NCBI RefSeq assembly: GCF_900169275.1
Contig: NZ_FXZC01000001.1
Location: 496,001-560,000, forward strand
Reading direction: 5' to 3'
DNA from: Brevibacterium casei CIP 102111
GTDB lineage: Bacteria; Actinomycetota; Actinomycetes; Actinomycetales; Brevibacteriaceae
Length of the DNA: 64,000 bases
This document shows positions 43,211 through 53,485 of this stretch, one piece after another. The position numbers and the translations under genes were made by a program. How positions within the stretch are numbered: position 1 is the stretch's first letter; every line of letters starts with the position of its first letter. The notes under the pieces are model-generated. The model did no database searches. It was not told the origin of the DNA and was given only the letters and a program-made list of their open reading frames with translations.

Positions 43211-44358
43211 CAGGCGTCCTTGGGTGCGAGTGAGGGGGTGGGCGAGGACAGGGGCTCGGCGGGGGAGGGGGCGCCGACGACGGCGGTCACCTCGGCGGTC
43301 GTCGGCATCGCCGTCGAGCACTCCCGGCGGGTGGCGACGATGGCGCCGGCGACGTTGGCGAAGCGCAGCAGGTACTCGAGATCCCAGCCTTCGAGGAGTC
43401 CGAAGCACAGCGCGCCGCCGAAGCCGTCGCCGGCGCCGAGGCCGTTGACGACGTCGACGGGATACGGCGGGACCTCGACGCGTTCGTCCGCGGTCTTCGC
43501 CAGCACCCCCTTGGGCCCCTGCTTGACGATGGCGAGTTCGATGCCGCGCTCGAGCAGGGCGTCGGCGGCGCGGTCGGGGTCGGTCTCGCCGACGGCGATC
43601 TCGCACTCCTCCCGGTTGCCGACGGCGACGGAGACGTGCTCGAGGGCGCGGGACACCTCGGCGGTGGCCGTGGCGGGATCGGTCCAGAACATCGGACGGT
43701 AGTCGAGGTCGAGGACCGTGTGCTCGGCGCGGCTGCGGGCCGCCCAGGCTGCATGGTGGGTCGAGCGGCTGGGTTCGACGCTCAGACCCGTGACGGTGGC
43801 CCAGAAGATCCGGGCGGACCGGATCGCGTTGAGATCGAGATCGGCCTCGGTGAGCGTGAGGTCGGGGGCGATGGGGTCGCGGTAGAAGTAGAGGGGGAAG
43901 TCGTCAGGCGGGAAGATCTCGCAGAACGTCACCGGGGTGTTGTGCTCGGGGTCGGTGGCGACGAAGCGGTTGTCGACGCCGAGGCGGGTGAGCTCGTCCC
44001 TGAGGTACCGGCCGAAGGGGTCGTCGCCGACGGCGGTGACGATCGCGGAGTCGAGTCCGTAGCGGGCAGCGGCGACGGCGACGTTCGAGGCCGAACCGCC
44101 GAGGTACTTGCCGAAGGTCTCGACGTCCTCGAGGCCGACGCCGTCCTGGAGCGGATAGATGTCGACGCCGATGCGCCCGATGCTCACAAGGTCGAACGGG
44201 GTGGTGCGCGGGGTCGTCGGAGCGGGAGTCCGGTCGGTCTGCGCGTCGGCCTGCTCGATTCGCGGGTGAGCCGTACCGGTCCGCGGGTGAACCGGCTGCG
44301 CGTCAGCCTGCTCGTTCCGCGGGTGAGCCTGCGGTGACGGCGAAGGTGTCTGAGTCAT
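43210..44358 (-). CDS. iolC: 5-dehydro-2-deoxygluconokinase
   Basis: A 382-residue PfkB/ribokinase-family kinase that phosphorylates 5-dehydro-2-deoxy-gluconate. GGSASNVAVAAARYG near residue 90 and VVNGLGAGDGFGGALCFGLL are the two PfkB signatures, the second carrying the catalytic aspartate in GAGD. VDIYPLQDGVGLED fits the IolC substrate side. The first ~50 residues are an unusual low-complexity extension with EQADAQ and HPR units repeated, so the true start may be downstream of the ATG at 44358, which has GGAGGG 12 bases away. It is the first gene of the main iol unit, behind two GntR-type palindromes. Confidence 0.93.
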   Translation of the reverse strand: MTQTPSPSPQAHPRNEQADAQPVHPRTGTAHPRIEQADAQTDRTPAPTTPRTTPFDLVSIGRIGVDIYPLQDGVGLEDVETFGKYLGGSASNVAVAAARYGLDSAIVTAVGDDPFGRYLRDELTRLGVDNRFVATDPEHNTPVTFCEIFPPDDFPLYFYRDPIAPDLTLTEADLDLNAIRSARIFWATVTGLSVEPSRSTHHAAWAARSRAEHTVLDLDYRPMFWTDPATATAEVSRALEHVSVAVGNREECEIAVGETDPDRAADALLERGIELAIVKQGPKGVLAKTADERVEVPPYPVDVVNGLGAGDGFGGALCFGLLEGWDLEYLLRFANVAGAIVATRRECSTAMPTTAEVTAVVGAPSPAEPLSSPTPSLAPKDA

Positions 44359-44401
44359 GGACGTCGGTTCCCTCCGTACGGCTGCAGTGCCGTGTGGTCG
44401 A

Positions 44402-44432
44402 TTTGTCAGGACAAACTATTTGTCATGACAAT
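44402..44432 (-). promoter_or_regulatory. Paired GntR-type operators before iolC
   Basis: TTTGTCAGGACAAA (44402-44415) and TTGTCATGACAA (44420-44431) are perfect palindromes with arms TTGTC/GACAA, centred 17 bases apart. They stand 44-74 bases upstream of iolC. Close variants precede the second iol unit at 47712, so the GntR regulator encoded between them is the likely ligand. Confidence 0.8.
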
Positions 44433-44512
44433 ATCACTCATCGTGCTCTGCGTCACCCCCTTTTTTGGGGGCGGTTCTGGGGAGTGCTCGCATCCCGGGA
44501 GCGGTCTTGAGG

Positions 44513-44588
44513 CAGCCGCTCGGTTACGATCCACCTGGTACGGATCGAACCACCGCGTGCGGATCCACACCGCGCGGTTGCAGCGGCT
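44513..44588 (-). repeat. Palindromic repeat, terminator candidate for gntR
   Basis: Outer arms AGCCGCT (44515-44521) and AGCGGCT (44582-44588) enclose a smaller hairpin CGATCC...GGATCG. The segment aligns over ~70 bases with 51592-51661 at roughly three-quarters identity by eye. It lies ~95 bases past the gntR stop on the minus strand, a terminator position. Confidence 0.6.
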
Positions 44589-44681
44589 CGCAACGAGCAC
44601 GAGCGCTCCTGCCGCTCAGCGCTCCCGTCCCGCAGCCGGCCCCGAGACGATCTGCGCCGCGCCACCAACCGGGGGCGCCCC

Positions 44682-45449
44682 TCACCGGGAGACGAGCGTC
44701 GTCTCGAACGAGTAGAGGTCGGGTCGGTAGCAGTGGTCGCCCCATTCGATGATCTGGCCCGAATGGTCGAGCGCGGTCCGGTGCATCGTCAGCAGCGGGG
44801 CGCCTGGGGTGATGTCGAGGAGGTCGGCCTCGTCGTCGGCGGCAGCGCGGGCGCCGATCGTCTGATGGGCGACGGAGAAGACGACCCCGCGCTCGCGCAG
44901 GGTCTCATAGAGACCGGCGGTGACGAGCTCGGCGGCGGTGATATCGGCGAACGGCTCGGGCAGGACGTTGTGGAGGATCGCGAGCGGCGTCGAGCCGATG
45001 AGCCGGAGTCGGCGCAGGTGGAGGGTCGGGGACCCCACCGCCACACCGAGGCGCTCGGCGAATTCCGCGTCCGCCGCCTCGACGCGGTGGCTGAGCACGG
45101 TCGTCGCCGGTGCGTTGCCCGACTTCTGCAGGTCCTCGTGGAGGCTCGTGAGATCGACGGCCCGGGCGACGGGGCGTTGGAGGACCTGCGTTCCGACCCC
45201 GCGCCGACGCACGAGCAGCCCCTTGTCGACGAGGTCCTGGATCGCCTGCCGGATCGTCGGTCGGGAGAGACCGAGCCGCTCGGCCATCGAGACCTCATTC
45301 TCCAGACGGGTGCCCGCGGCGATGTCTCCGGCGGTGATCGCGGCCTCGAGGCGGCGGGCGATCTGGACGTAGAGCGGCGCGGCCCCGGCGGAGCGGTCGA
45401 GGGTGCCGAAGAACTCCTCGCTCAGCTCGGTCTCGGGTGCGCGTGCCAT
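44682..45449 (-). CDS. GntR-family regulator of inositol genes (HutC/UTRA type)
   Basis: A 255-residue regulator. The winged helix covers about residues 25-90 (PLYVQIARRLEAAITAGDIA, then MAERLGLSRPTIRQAIQDLV, and the RRGVGTQV wing), followed by a UTRA ligand domain (SPTLHLRRLRLIGSTPLAIL to YSFETTLVSR) as in HutC-type repressors. The ATG at 45449 begins the family-like sequence. It starts 40 bases after the isomerase-like gene, in the second iol unit. By analogy with inositol GntR repressors (IolR), inositol or a breakdown product should release it from the TTGTC-N2-GACAA sites; this is inference. Confidence 0.9.
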   Translation of the reverse strand: MARAPETELSEEFFGTLDRSAGAAPLYVQIARRLEAAITAGDIAAGTRLENEVSMAERLGLSRPTIRQAIQDLVDKGLLVRRRGVGTQVLQRPVARAVDLTSLHEDLQKSGNAPATTVLSHRVEAADAEFAERLGVAVGSPTLHLRRLRLIGSTPLAILHNVLPEPFADITAAELVTAGLYETLRERGVVFSVAHQTIGARAAADDEADLLDITPGAPLLTMHRTALDHSGQIIEWGDHCYRPDLYSFETTLVSR

Positions 45450-45489
45450 GGGGTCCCTGCTTCGTTCCGGTCTCGGTCTGCCCTCGAGC

Positions 45490-46482
45490 TTACCCGGCGT
45501 GATCGCGGGCGGTGAGCAGCACCTCGGCGGCGGTTTCGAGTCCTTCGATCCGCCCCAGCGCCTCGTCCTCGTGTTCGATGTGGACGGCCATGTCGGGGTC
45601 GACGGCGGCGAGGGCCGCGACGAACCGATCCCAGAAGTCCTGGTCGTGTCCGCGTCCGAGCGCGACGAAGTCCCACGCCGAGCCCTCCGGCCATCGGTTG
45701 ATCGCCGCGCCCCCGCGGATCCGCGTGATCCGGTCCCCGGTGAAGCGCGTGTGCCGGTCGTCGAGGATGCCGTGGACGGCCGCCGCCGGATTGATCCGCA
45801 CGTCCTTGGCTGCGGCGTGGACGACCCGATCGCCGAGGTGGTCGATCGCGGCGATCGGATCGATCCCCTGCCAGAACAGGTGGGAGGGGTCCATCTCCGC
45901 GCCGATGTTCTCACCCCCGGTGGCGTCGATGAGGCGCTCGAGGGTGGCGGGGTTGAAGACGAGGTTGTGCGGGTGCATCTCGATCGCGATCATCACGCCG
46001 CGGTCGGCAGCCCGGCGGTCGAGTTCGCGCCACACGGGCACGGCCCGGGCCCACTGGTCATCGAGCGTGTCGAGGTGCGAGGACTCCCACGGGTTGACGA
46101 TCCACGTCGGGGTCACGGAGTCCGCGCGAGCGCCGGGCAGTCCCGACATCGTCACCACCCGGGTCTGGCCTAGGCGAGCGGCGACGTCGATGGCGCGTTC
46201 GATGTCGGCGAGCGTGGGCGGACCGATCTCCGGGTTCGGGTCGAGCGGATTGCCGTTGGCGTTGAGGCCCGCGAGGGCGACCCCCGCTTCGGCGAAGGTC
46301 TCGAGGTAGTCGTCGCGGGCGGCATCGGAGGTGAGGATGTCATCGATCCTCGGCATGTGCACGGGAGGGAGGAACCCGCCGACGTTGATCTCCGCCGCGT
46401 CGAGTCCGAGGTCCCGGATCGCGGCGAGCGCCTCGGGCAGTCCGCGGTCGTGGAGGATGGCTGTGTAGACGCCGAGCTTCAT
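45490..46482 (-). CDS. Sugar-phosphate isomerase/epimerase-like TIM barrel
   Basis: A 330-residue member of the xylose isomerase-like/AP endonuclease 2 TIM-barrel family, starting MKLGVYTAILHDRGLPEAL. Candidate metal ligands lie in VMIAIEMHPHNLVF, GAEMDPSHLFWQG and VHAAAKDVRIN, all matching IolE/IolI-type proteins. Its ATG overlaps the stop of the dehydrogenase-like gene (ATGA). In the iol context it may interconvert inososes (IolI-like) or isomerise inositol stereoisomers after oxidation. Function is not settled by sequence. Confidence 0.85.
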   Translation of the reverse strand: MKLGVYTAILHDRGLPEALAAIRDLGLDAAEINVGGFLPPVHMPRIDDILTSDAARDDYLETFAEAGVALAGLNANGNPLDPNPEIGPPTLADIERAIDVAARLGQTRVVTMSGLPGARADSVTPTWIVNPWESSHLDTLDDQWARAVPVWRELDRRAADRGVMIAIEMHPHNLVFNPATLERLIDATGGENIGAEMDPSHLFWQGIDPIAAIDHLGDRVVHAAAKDVRINPAAAVHGILDDRHTRFTGDRITRIRGGAAINRWPEGSAWDFVALGRGHDQDFWDRFVAALAAVDPDMAVHIEHEDEALGRIEGLETAAEVLLTARDHAG

Positions 46483-47663
46483 CGGATGACCTCCGCGGCG
46501 GCACCGCCGTTCGCGGCCGAAGCGATGACGGCGTCGCGCACGGCCAGGGCGTGGAGACCGTCGGCGAAGGTCGCGCACCGCGGATAGGACTCGGATTCGG
46601 GGCGGCCGACGACCTCGTCGAGGAAGGCCCGGGCCTGGAAGGTGAAGCCGTCGTTCTGACCGATGCCCACGCCCGGTGCGGCCATCGGCACGCCGGTGCC
46701 GAAGTACGGGTGGGCCGGCCCGAGCTGGACGGTCGTCAGCCCGTCGCGGGTGGGATCGCCGCTTGTGCGACCGAGCGTGATCTCCCCGGGGCGGCGGAAG
46801 TCGAAGCCGGCGGAGCCGTTCTCGCAGAAGACCTCGATGGCGAAGGTGTTCGGGTGCCCGGCGGCGATGCGCGAGACCTGGAGGGTGCCCGAGCCGGTGC
46901 CGAACTCGACGCCGAAGCCTGCGTAGTCGTCGTTGGTCACGGGCTCGTACTCGTCGCTGACCTCGACATGGTCATGGCCGGTGACGTGGCCCAGCGGCAG
47001 CGGGCGTTCGGCGATCGAGGTGTGGAACCGCCCTCCCGAGACCGCGGTGATCGGACCGGCGATGAACTCGACGGAGTCGGTGAGGTGGCTGCCGACGTCG
47101 GCGAGTGCCCCGGTGCCGGCACCTCCCTGGTACCGCCAGCTCATCGGCGCGGTCGGCGAGCACGCGTAGTCGGTCCAGTAGTGGGCGTCGACGTGCTGGA
47201 CGGGACCGAGGGTGCCGTTCGCGACGAGGTCGGCGATCGCCGCAAGACCCGGGGTGCGGCGGAAGGTGAAACCGAGGCGGGCGATCGAATCCGCGTTCTC
47301 AGCGGCGGCGATCATGGCGTCCGCCTCGGGGATCGTATCGGTGAGCGGCTTCTCGCACAGCACGTGCTTGCCGGCGCCGAGGAGCGCCTCGACGATCGGC
47401 TTGTGGAGCGAGTTGGCGACGACGACGCTGACGATGTCGATGTCATCGGCGGCGGCGATGTCCTGCCAATCGGTGTCGAAGCGGGAGTAGCCGAAGCGTT
47501 CGGCCGTGGTTCGAGCGGCGTCCGGCACGACGTCGCAGATCGAGACGAGGTCGATGGTCGGCAGAGTTCCGGTGCCGACGGTCGGGGCGGCCCGCCAGGC
47601 GGCGGCATGGGCGCGACCGGCCATGCCGGCTCCGATGACGGCGACGCCGAGTCGTTCGGTCAT
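46479..47663 (-). CDS. Gfo/Idh/MocA oxidoreductase, inositol dehydrogenase-like
   Basis: A 394-residue NAD(P)-dependent dehydrogenase. VAVIGAGMAGRAHAAAW is the dinucleotide motif, CEKPLTDTIPEAD the conserved EKP segment, and GALADVGSHLTDSVEFI the catalytic D/H region. It is longer than iolG and resembles the myo- or scyllo-inositol dehydrogenase-like group often duplicated in actinobacterial iol loci. The ATG at 47663 follows GAAGGAGAAGTC. It opens a three-gene unit with the isomerase-like and gntR genes and is preceded by two operator-like palindromes. It may act on scyllo- or chiro-inositol or another cyclitol. Confidence 0.88.
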   Translation of the reverse strand: MTERLGVAVIGAGMAGRAHAAAWRAAPTVGTGTLPTIDLVSICDVVPDAARTTAERFGYSRFDTDWQDIAAADDIDIVSVVVANSLHKPIVEALLGAGKHVLCEKPLTDTIPEADAMIAAAENADSIARLGFTFRRTPGLAAIADLVANGTLGPVQHVDAHYWTDYACSPTAPMSWRYQGGAGTGALADVGSHLTDSVEFIAGPITAVSGGRFHTSIAERPLPLGHVTGHDHVEVSDEYEPVTNDDYAGFGVEFGTGSGTLQVSRIAAGHPNTFAIEVFCENGSAGFDFRRPGEITLGRTSGDPTRDGLTTVQLGPAHPYFGTGVPMAAPGVGIGQNDGFTFQARAFLDEVVGRPESESYPRCATFADGLHALAVRDAVIASAANGGAAAEVIR

Positions 47664-47711
47664 GACTTCTCCTTCGAAGACGGGGTGAGCATACACCACA
47701 CTAGCGAGATA

Positions 47712-47755
47712 TTTGTCCGGTCAAAAGAGGTTTGCGAGTTTAATTTGTCCGGACA
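47712..47755 (-). promoter_or_regulatory. Paired GntR-type operators before second iol unit
   Basis: TTTGTCCGGTCAAA (47712-47725) and TGTCCGGACA (47746-47755, within TTTGTCCGGACATG) resemble the sites before iolC. Centres are 32 bases apart, about three helical turns. They lie 49-92 bases upstream of the dehydrogenase-like gene. Confidence 0.75.
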
Positions 47756-47922
47756 TGAAAAATGGGGGCATTGAGACGCGGACGGACGGTGCGTTCACAG
47801 GGAATTCCCCGGTGGGAGGCTCAAGGGGCGTTGTAGGCTCACGGTGGGCACCCGCCCTGCACCCACGCTGAGAATGGGACGCCGCCCCGAACGGGAGGCG
47901 TCCGCTGATTCGAGGAGTACAG

Positions 47923-48618
47923 ATGTCAGACAAGCCGAGTGTTGTCCTGGTCCACGGATTCTGGGGAGGTGCAGCCCACTGGGCCGACGTCATCGTCGAG
48001 CTGAGCAAGCGCGGCTACACCGACCTCCACGCTGTGGAGAATCCCCTCACCTCCCTCGCCGACGATGCTGAGCGCACCCGCAAGATGGTCGCCCAGATCG
48101 ACGGCCCCGTCATCCTCGTCGGCCACTCGTACGGTGGAGCCGTCATCACCGAGATGGGCGATCAGCCCAATGTCCTCGGCCTCGTCTACATCGCCGCCTT
48201 CGCGCCCGACGCCGGTGAGAGCCCGGGCGGGATCACGCAGGAGATGCCTCCCGAGGCGGCTCCGAACCTTGAGCCCGACTCGGACGGCTACCTGTGGGTC
48301 AAGCAGGACAAGTTCCACGAGAGCTTCTGCCAGGACCTCGGTGACGAGCAGGCCCTCGTCATGGCGGTCACGCAGAAGGCCCCGCTCGGCTCGACCTTCG
48401 AGGACCCGGTCACCGATCCGGCGTGGAAGGCGAAGCCGACCTGGTACCAGGTCTCGACGCAGGACCGGATGATCGCACCCGACAACGAGCGCCGGATGGC
48501 CGAACGGATGCAGCCGCAGAAGACGATCGAGCTCGACGCGAGCCACGCCTCCCTCGCCTCCCAGCCGAAGGCCGTCGCCGACCTCATCGACGAGGCCGCA
48601 GCCGCCGTCACCGCCTGA
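47923..48618 (+). CDS. Alpha/beta-hydrolase (methylesterase/EstC-like)
   Basis: A 231-residue hydrolase. The oxyanion segment VVLVHGFWGGAAHW, the nucleophile elbow VGHSYGG (serine), and the terminal histidine in LDASHASLASQP make a complete Ser-Asp-His triad (acid near STQDRMIAPD). The form matches small esterases related to plant methylesterases (SABP2-like) common in bacteria. ATG follows GAGGAG. It is single, and a strong terminator stem follows at 48761. Substrate unknown. Confidence 0.9.
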   Translation: MSDKPSVVLVHGFWGGAAHWADVIVELSKRGYTDLHAVENPLTSLADDAERTRKMVAQIDGPVILVGHSYGGAVITEMGDQPNVLGLVYIAAFAPDAGESPGGITQEMPPEAAPNLEPDSDGYLWVKQDKFHESFCQDLGDEQALVMAVTQKAPLGSTFEDPVTDPAWKAKPTWYQVSTQDRMIAPDNERRMAERMQPQKTIELDASHASLASQPKAVADLIDEAAAAVTA

Positions 48619-49016
48619 CGCAACGCGGCGCTCTGCGCGGCTGGCGGTTCGTCCGGCGCCGGTCCACGCGCGGCTGACCACCCGCGCGGCCGACTACCCG
48701 GCGGTCGTCCGCCCAGCGCCCGTGCATGCGCGGCCATGCATGCGCGGCCATCTACCCGGCGCCCCGGAGGCGGATCCGGTTCGAAACGCGATGCGATATC
48801 GAACCGAATCCGCCTCCGGGGCTTTGCTCTCAGGGCGATTTGCCGTCGAAGGTGCGGGGCGCTGCTGAGTGTATGGGCAACTGCCACGGGTGCGGAGCAC
48901 TGTTGCGGGTACCCTCAACCGCGGCGAGTGCCACGCGCCGCGGCGAGTGCCGCGCGCGAACATTGTCGCAGCGAGTGGCGTTCCCACGGCTAGTGCGGCC
49001 CGGCTACTCTGGAAGG
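48619..49016. other. Gap with short repeats and terminator
   Basis: No gene seen. GCGCGGC(C/T)-rich short repeats lie at 48633-48755 (for instance ATGCGCGGCCATGC), and CCGCGGCGAGTGCC is repeated twice near 48918-48952. A strong terminator stem occupies 48761-48822. Confidence 0.55.
48761..48822 (+). terminator. 24-base terminator stem after hydrolase gene
   Basis: GCCCCGGAGGCGGATCCGGT plus TCGA (48761-48784) pairs with 48799-48822 with a single mismatch and a 14-base loop, followed by TTTGCTCT. It is the best rho-independent candidate in the window. Confidence 0.85.
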
Positions 49017-49346
49017 GTGAGTGAGACCGCAGTGACGCCCGAGACGCTCGCCTTGCGCGAGCTCGTGGAGGCGCGCCGCGACGACTTCTTTGCGCTCCTG
49101 GAGAAGTACAAGGCAACCAACCCGAGTCTGTTCGGCTCAGTCGCACGCGGGACGGCAGGGTCGGGAAGCGACATTGACATCCTTGTCGAGATGGACCCAG
49201 CTGACGGGAATCTCCTCATGCGAGCTTCCGGACTCCTGGAAGAGACACGTGAACTGTTCGGCCGCGACGATATTGACGTGTTCCCCATGCAGCTGCTCAA
49301 GCGCGGCATGTCGGCTTCGGTCCTTGCGGACGCTGTACCGCTGTGA
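49017..49346 (+). CDS. mntA: MntA-type nucleotidyltransferase antitoxin
   Basis: A ~109-residue minimal nucleotidyltransferase. The GSVARGTAGSGSDIDILVEMD-type region (GS-x-ARG ... SDIDILV) has the glycine-serine nucleotide site and the paired aspartates. In the HepT/MntA toxin-antitoxin class (type VII) it attaches AMP to a tyrosine of the HEPN toxin to silence it. Start is uncertain: GTG at 49017 is used, and GTG at 49032 is possible. The stop overlaps the hepT GTG start. Codon use is less GC-biased than the neighbours, suggesting acquisition. Confidence 0.85.
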   Translation: MSETAVTPETLALRELVEARRDDFFALLEKYKATNPSLFGSVARGTAGSGSDIDILVEMDPADGNLLMRASGLLEETRELFGRDDIDVFPMQLLKRGMSASVLADAVPL

Positions 49347-49678
49347 GTCGCAGCCCTGATCAGCTGATCTCCGACATACTGGACGCAGTCGACCGTTGCC
49401 AACGTTACGTCGAAGCGCTCGACGACGAGGATGCCACCCTGGCCGAGATGGCTGAGGACGCCATCGAGCGCAATCTCCAGATCATCGGTGAGGCTGCCAA
49501 TCACCTCCCGCCGGAGGTCACTGGGGCGCATCCGAAAATCGGCTGGCCGGCGATCCGCGGGTTCAGTAACATACTCGTCCATCAGTATTTCGGGATTGAT
49601 GCCCACGTCGTGCGTGACGTCGTCGAAACCTACCTGCCGGCGCTGGCTGCGGCTTTGCGCTCCTCCGGAGCGCGCTGA
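49343..49678 (+). CDS. hepT: HepT-type HEPN toxin with altered active site
   Basis: A 111-residue HEPN-domain protein paired with the upstream MntA-like gene (GTGA overlap). The helical sequence AEDAIERNLQIIGEAANHLP and the end region match HepT RNases. The catalytic motif is normally RX4HXY, as in RNILVHEY; here it reads SNILVHQY (S75, H80, Y82), so the arginine is replaced by serine (codon AGT at 49565-49567) while the histidine and AMP-acceptor tyrosine remain. R72 lies three residues earlier and might compensate. RNase activity may be weak or lost. Confidence 0.85.
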   Translation: MSRSPDQLISDILDAVDRCQRYVEALDDEDATLAEMAEDAIERNLQIIGEAANHLPPEVTGAHPKIGWPAIRGFSNILVHQYFGIDAHVVRDVVETYLPALAAALRSSGAR

Positions 49679-49995
49679 AGGCAGTGCGTGCGAGGAGGAC
49701 CGGGTTCGACGATCGCCGAGATTTCGACTCCGATCTTCCTCGCGGGCACAGCGCCCGTGATGGGAGCCCGGACAGTCGGCGCGGTCACGGGAGGGGATCA
49801 CCCGCACCCGACCGATCGGCGCAGGCAAGCAGATAGGCGGAGGACCCGCCTCGAAATCCGATACCCATTCGAGGGGGTCCTCCGTGTGAGCGTCGTCCGG
49901 CAGCAACACCGGTGCCAGGCGACGCCGACGGTCCTCCCACCACAGGCGCAGTCCGTGCCCACGGTCGGCGGACCGCAGATTCTGTGCCGGCGCCC
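49679..49995. other. Gap between hepT and argG
   Basis: 317 bases with no convincing gene on either strand and no strong terminator stem. The argG transcript must end here from the right and hepT from the left. Confidence 0.5.
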
Positions 49996-51659
<1,664 letters not shown>

Positions 51660-51770
51660 CGCCGCCGAAGCGCCACCCGCCGCCGAAGCGCCGCCCGCCG
51701 CGAACGCCGCGTACCCGCGCCGCGAACGCCGCCCCGCGAACCCGCACCGCCACCCCGCCCGGCTGGAACG

Positions 51771-53300
51771 TCAGTCGCGGCGGTGGGCGCGGATCGCCTC
51801 GGCGACGGCGATCGCATCACCCTCCGGCGCATCCGACTTCCGGTCGGGGCGCGCGATGAAGAGGTAGAGGAAGCCGACGGCGAGGACGACGACGAGTCCG
51901 ATGAGGACGACGTAGTCGGCGAAGAACGCCCCGGACTCGCCGGGCCGGGCGAGCAGGATCATCGCGAAGATCCCGTACGCGAGCGCGAGGACGTTGACGA
52001 CGATTCCCCACGCTCCCAGCGACCACGGACCCGCCGGCTTCCACCCCTTGACGCGCTGGCGCAGGGAGGCGAGGACGACCATCTGGAAGCTTAAGTAGAT
52101 GCCGAGGATCGCGAACGAGGTGACCGCGACGAGGATGCCGTCGTTGAACCAGATGAGCACGCAGATGAGCGCGGGCGCGGTGCACGCGACGATGAGCGCG
52201 TTGCGGGGGACCTTCGTACCCTCGGCGACCTTGGACAGCCACCGATGGCCGGGCATCATGCCGTCACGGGCGAAGCTGAAGATCAGGCGCGAGGCGGCGG
52301 CCTGGAGGCTGAGCACGCACGAGATGAACGCGAGGATCGCGATGAGGAGGAAGAGCTTCGCACCGACCGGTCCGAGGCTGCCTTCGAGGATCGAGGGGAT
52401 CGGGTCGACGACCTCACCTGCAACGATCTCATCGAGGTTGGGGGCCGCGAGGACGTACCCGCCGAAGGAGAAGAGGGCGGAGACCGCACCGACGACGATC
52501 GTCATGATCATCGCTTTGGGAATGCCCCGGGCGGGGTTGGAGACCTCCTCGGCGACGTCGCCGCAGGCCTCGAACCCGTAGAAGAGGAAGAGCCCGGCCA
52601 CGGCAGCGCCCATGAACGCGGCGAGGTAGCTGCCGTCTCCGGCCACGCCCATCGCATCGAAGAACACGGAGAACGGATGCTTGCGCTCGAAGATGAGGAG
52701 GAAGAGGCCGAGCCCGATGACGCCGATGAGCTCGGCGAAGAGGCCGATGCGCGCGATCCTGGCCAGCCACTTCGTGCCGCTGAAGTTGATCGCCAGAGCG
52801 AGGAAGAGGAGTGCGAGCGCGAGGACGAGGGTGACGTTGCGGGTGAGTTCGAAGTCGAAGAGGCTCGCGACGAAGCCCGCCCCGAACTCCGCCACCGAGG
52901 TGATGGTGACGATCATCGCGCAGATGTAGACCCACGCTGCCATCCACGCGTACCGCTTGCCCCACAGCCGCCTCGCCCACGGGTAGATCCCGCCGGCGAT
53001 GGGGAACTGGGAGACGACCTCGCCGAAGACGAGGGCGACGAGCATCTGACCTGCGGCGACGATGACGATCCACCAGATCGACGGTGGGCCGCCGGCCGCG
53101 AGGGCGACCGCGAGCAGCGAGTAGACGCCGACGAGCGGGGAGAGGTAGGTGAACCCGAGCGCGAAGTTCGCCCACACGCTCATCGACCGCTCGAAGGAGT
53201 CGCTGTAGCCGAGGACGGAGAGGTGATCCCCGTCGGAGAGGTGGGCTCCCGACCGTGGGGACTGCGGCGGGCGAGGGGTCTGCGGGGACTGTTCTGTCAT
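51771..53300 (-). CDS. APC-superfamily amino acid permease
   Basis: A 509-residue, ~12-helix permease. The soluble start (MTEQSPQTPRPPQSPRSGAH) leads to LSVLGYSDSFERSMSVWANF, then FGEVVSQFPIAGGIYPWARR and FLFYGFEACGDVAEEVSNPA, which match the amino acid/choline transporter (ACT; GABA-permease-like) branch. FSFARDGMMPGHRWLSKV is the following cytoplasmic loop. ATG at 53300 follows AAAGGTG. It is monocistronic with a hairpin beyond its stop. It does not clearly form an operon with argG because a ~350-base gap with ARG boxes intervenes. Substrate unassigned. Confidence 0.87.
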   Translation of the reverse strand: MTEQSPQTPRPPQSPRSGAHLSDGDHLSVLGYSDSFERSMSVWANFALGFTYLSPLVGVYSLLAVALAAGGPPSIWWIVIVAAGQMLVALVFGEVVSQFPIAGGIYPWARRLWGKRYAWMAAWVYICAMIVTITSVAEFGAGFVASLFDFELTRNVTLVLALALLFLALAINFSGTKWLARIARIGLFAELIGVIGLGLFLLIFERKHPFSVFFDAMGVAGDGSYLAAFMGAAVAGLFLFYGFEACGDVAEEVSNPARGIPKAMIMTIVVGAVSALFSFGGYVLAAPNLDEIVAGEVVDPIPSILEGSLGPVGAKLFLLIAILAFISCVLSLQAAASRLIFSFARDGMMPGHRWLSKVAEGTKVPRNALIVACTAPALICVLIWFNDGILVAVTSFAILGIYLSFQMVVLASLRQRVKGWKPAGPWSLGAWGIVVNVLALAYGIFAMILLARPGESGAFFADYVVLIGLVVVLAVGFLYLFIARPDRKSDAPEGDAIAVAEAIRAHRRD

Positions 53301-53485
53301 TTCGGCACCTTTGCGCGAATCACTGTGGGACCCGCTCATCGTAGCCGACCGGGGAGCTGACCAGGGGCGCGGCTTCGCCTGCGCGTCGGAGGCCTCGGTC
53401 ATCCGCGCGGAGGAGGACGTCGCCGACGCTCCGCCGTACATTGGAGGCAGAGGTCAGCGAGACGTCACGATGCGAGGAGGATCCG

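Noticed and set aside
49004-49909. Minus-strand frame across mntA/hepT
   Set aside because: Opposes two overlapping genes with clear family motifs and has no motif itself.
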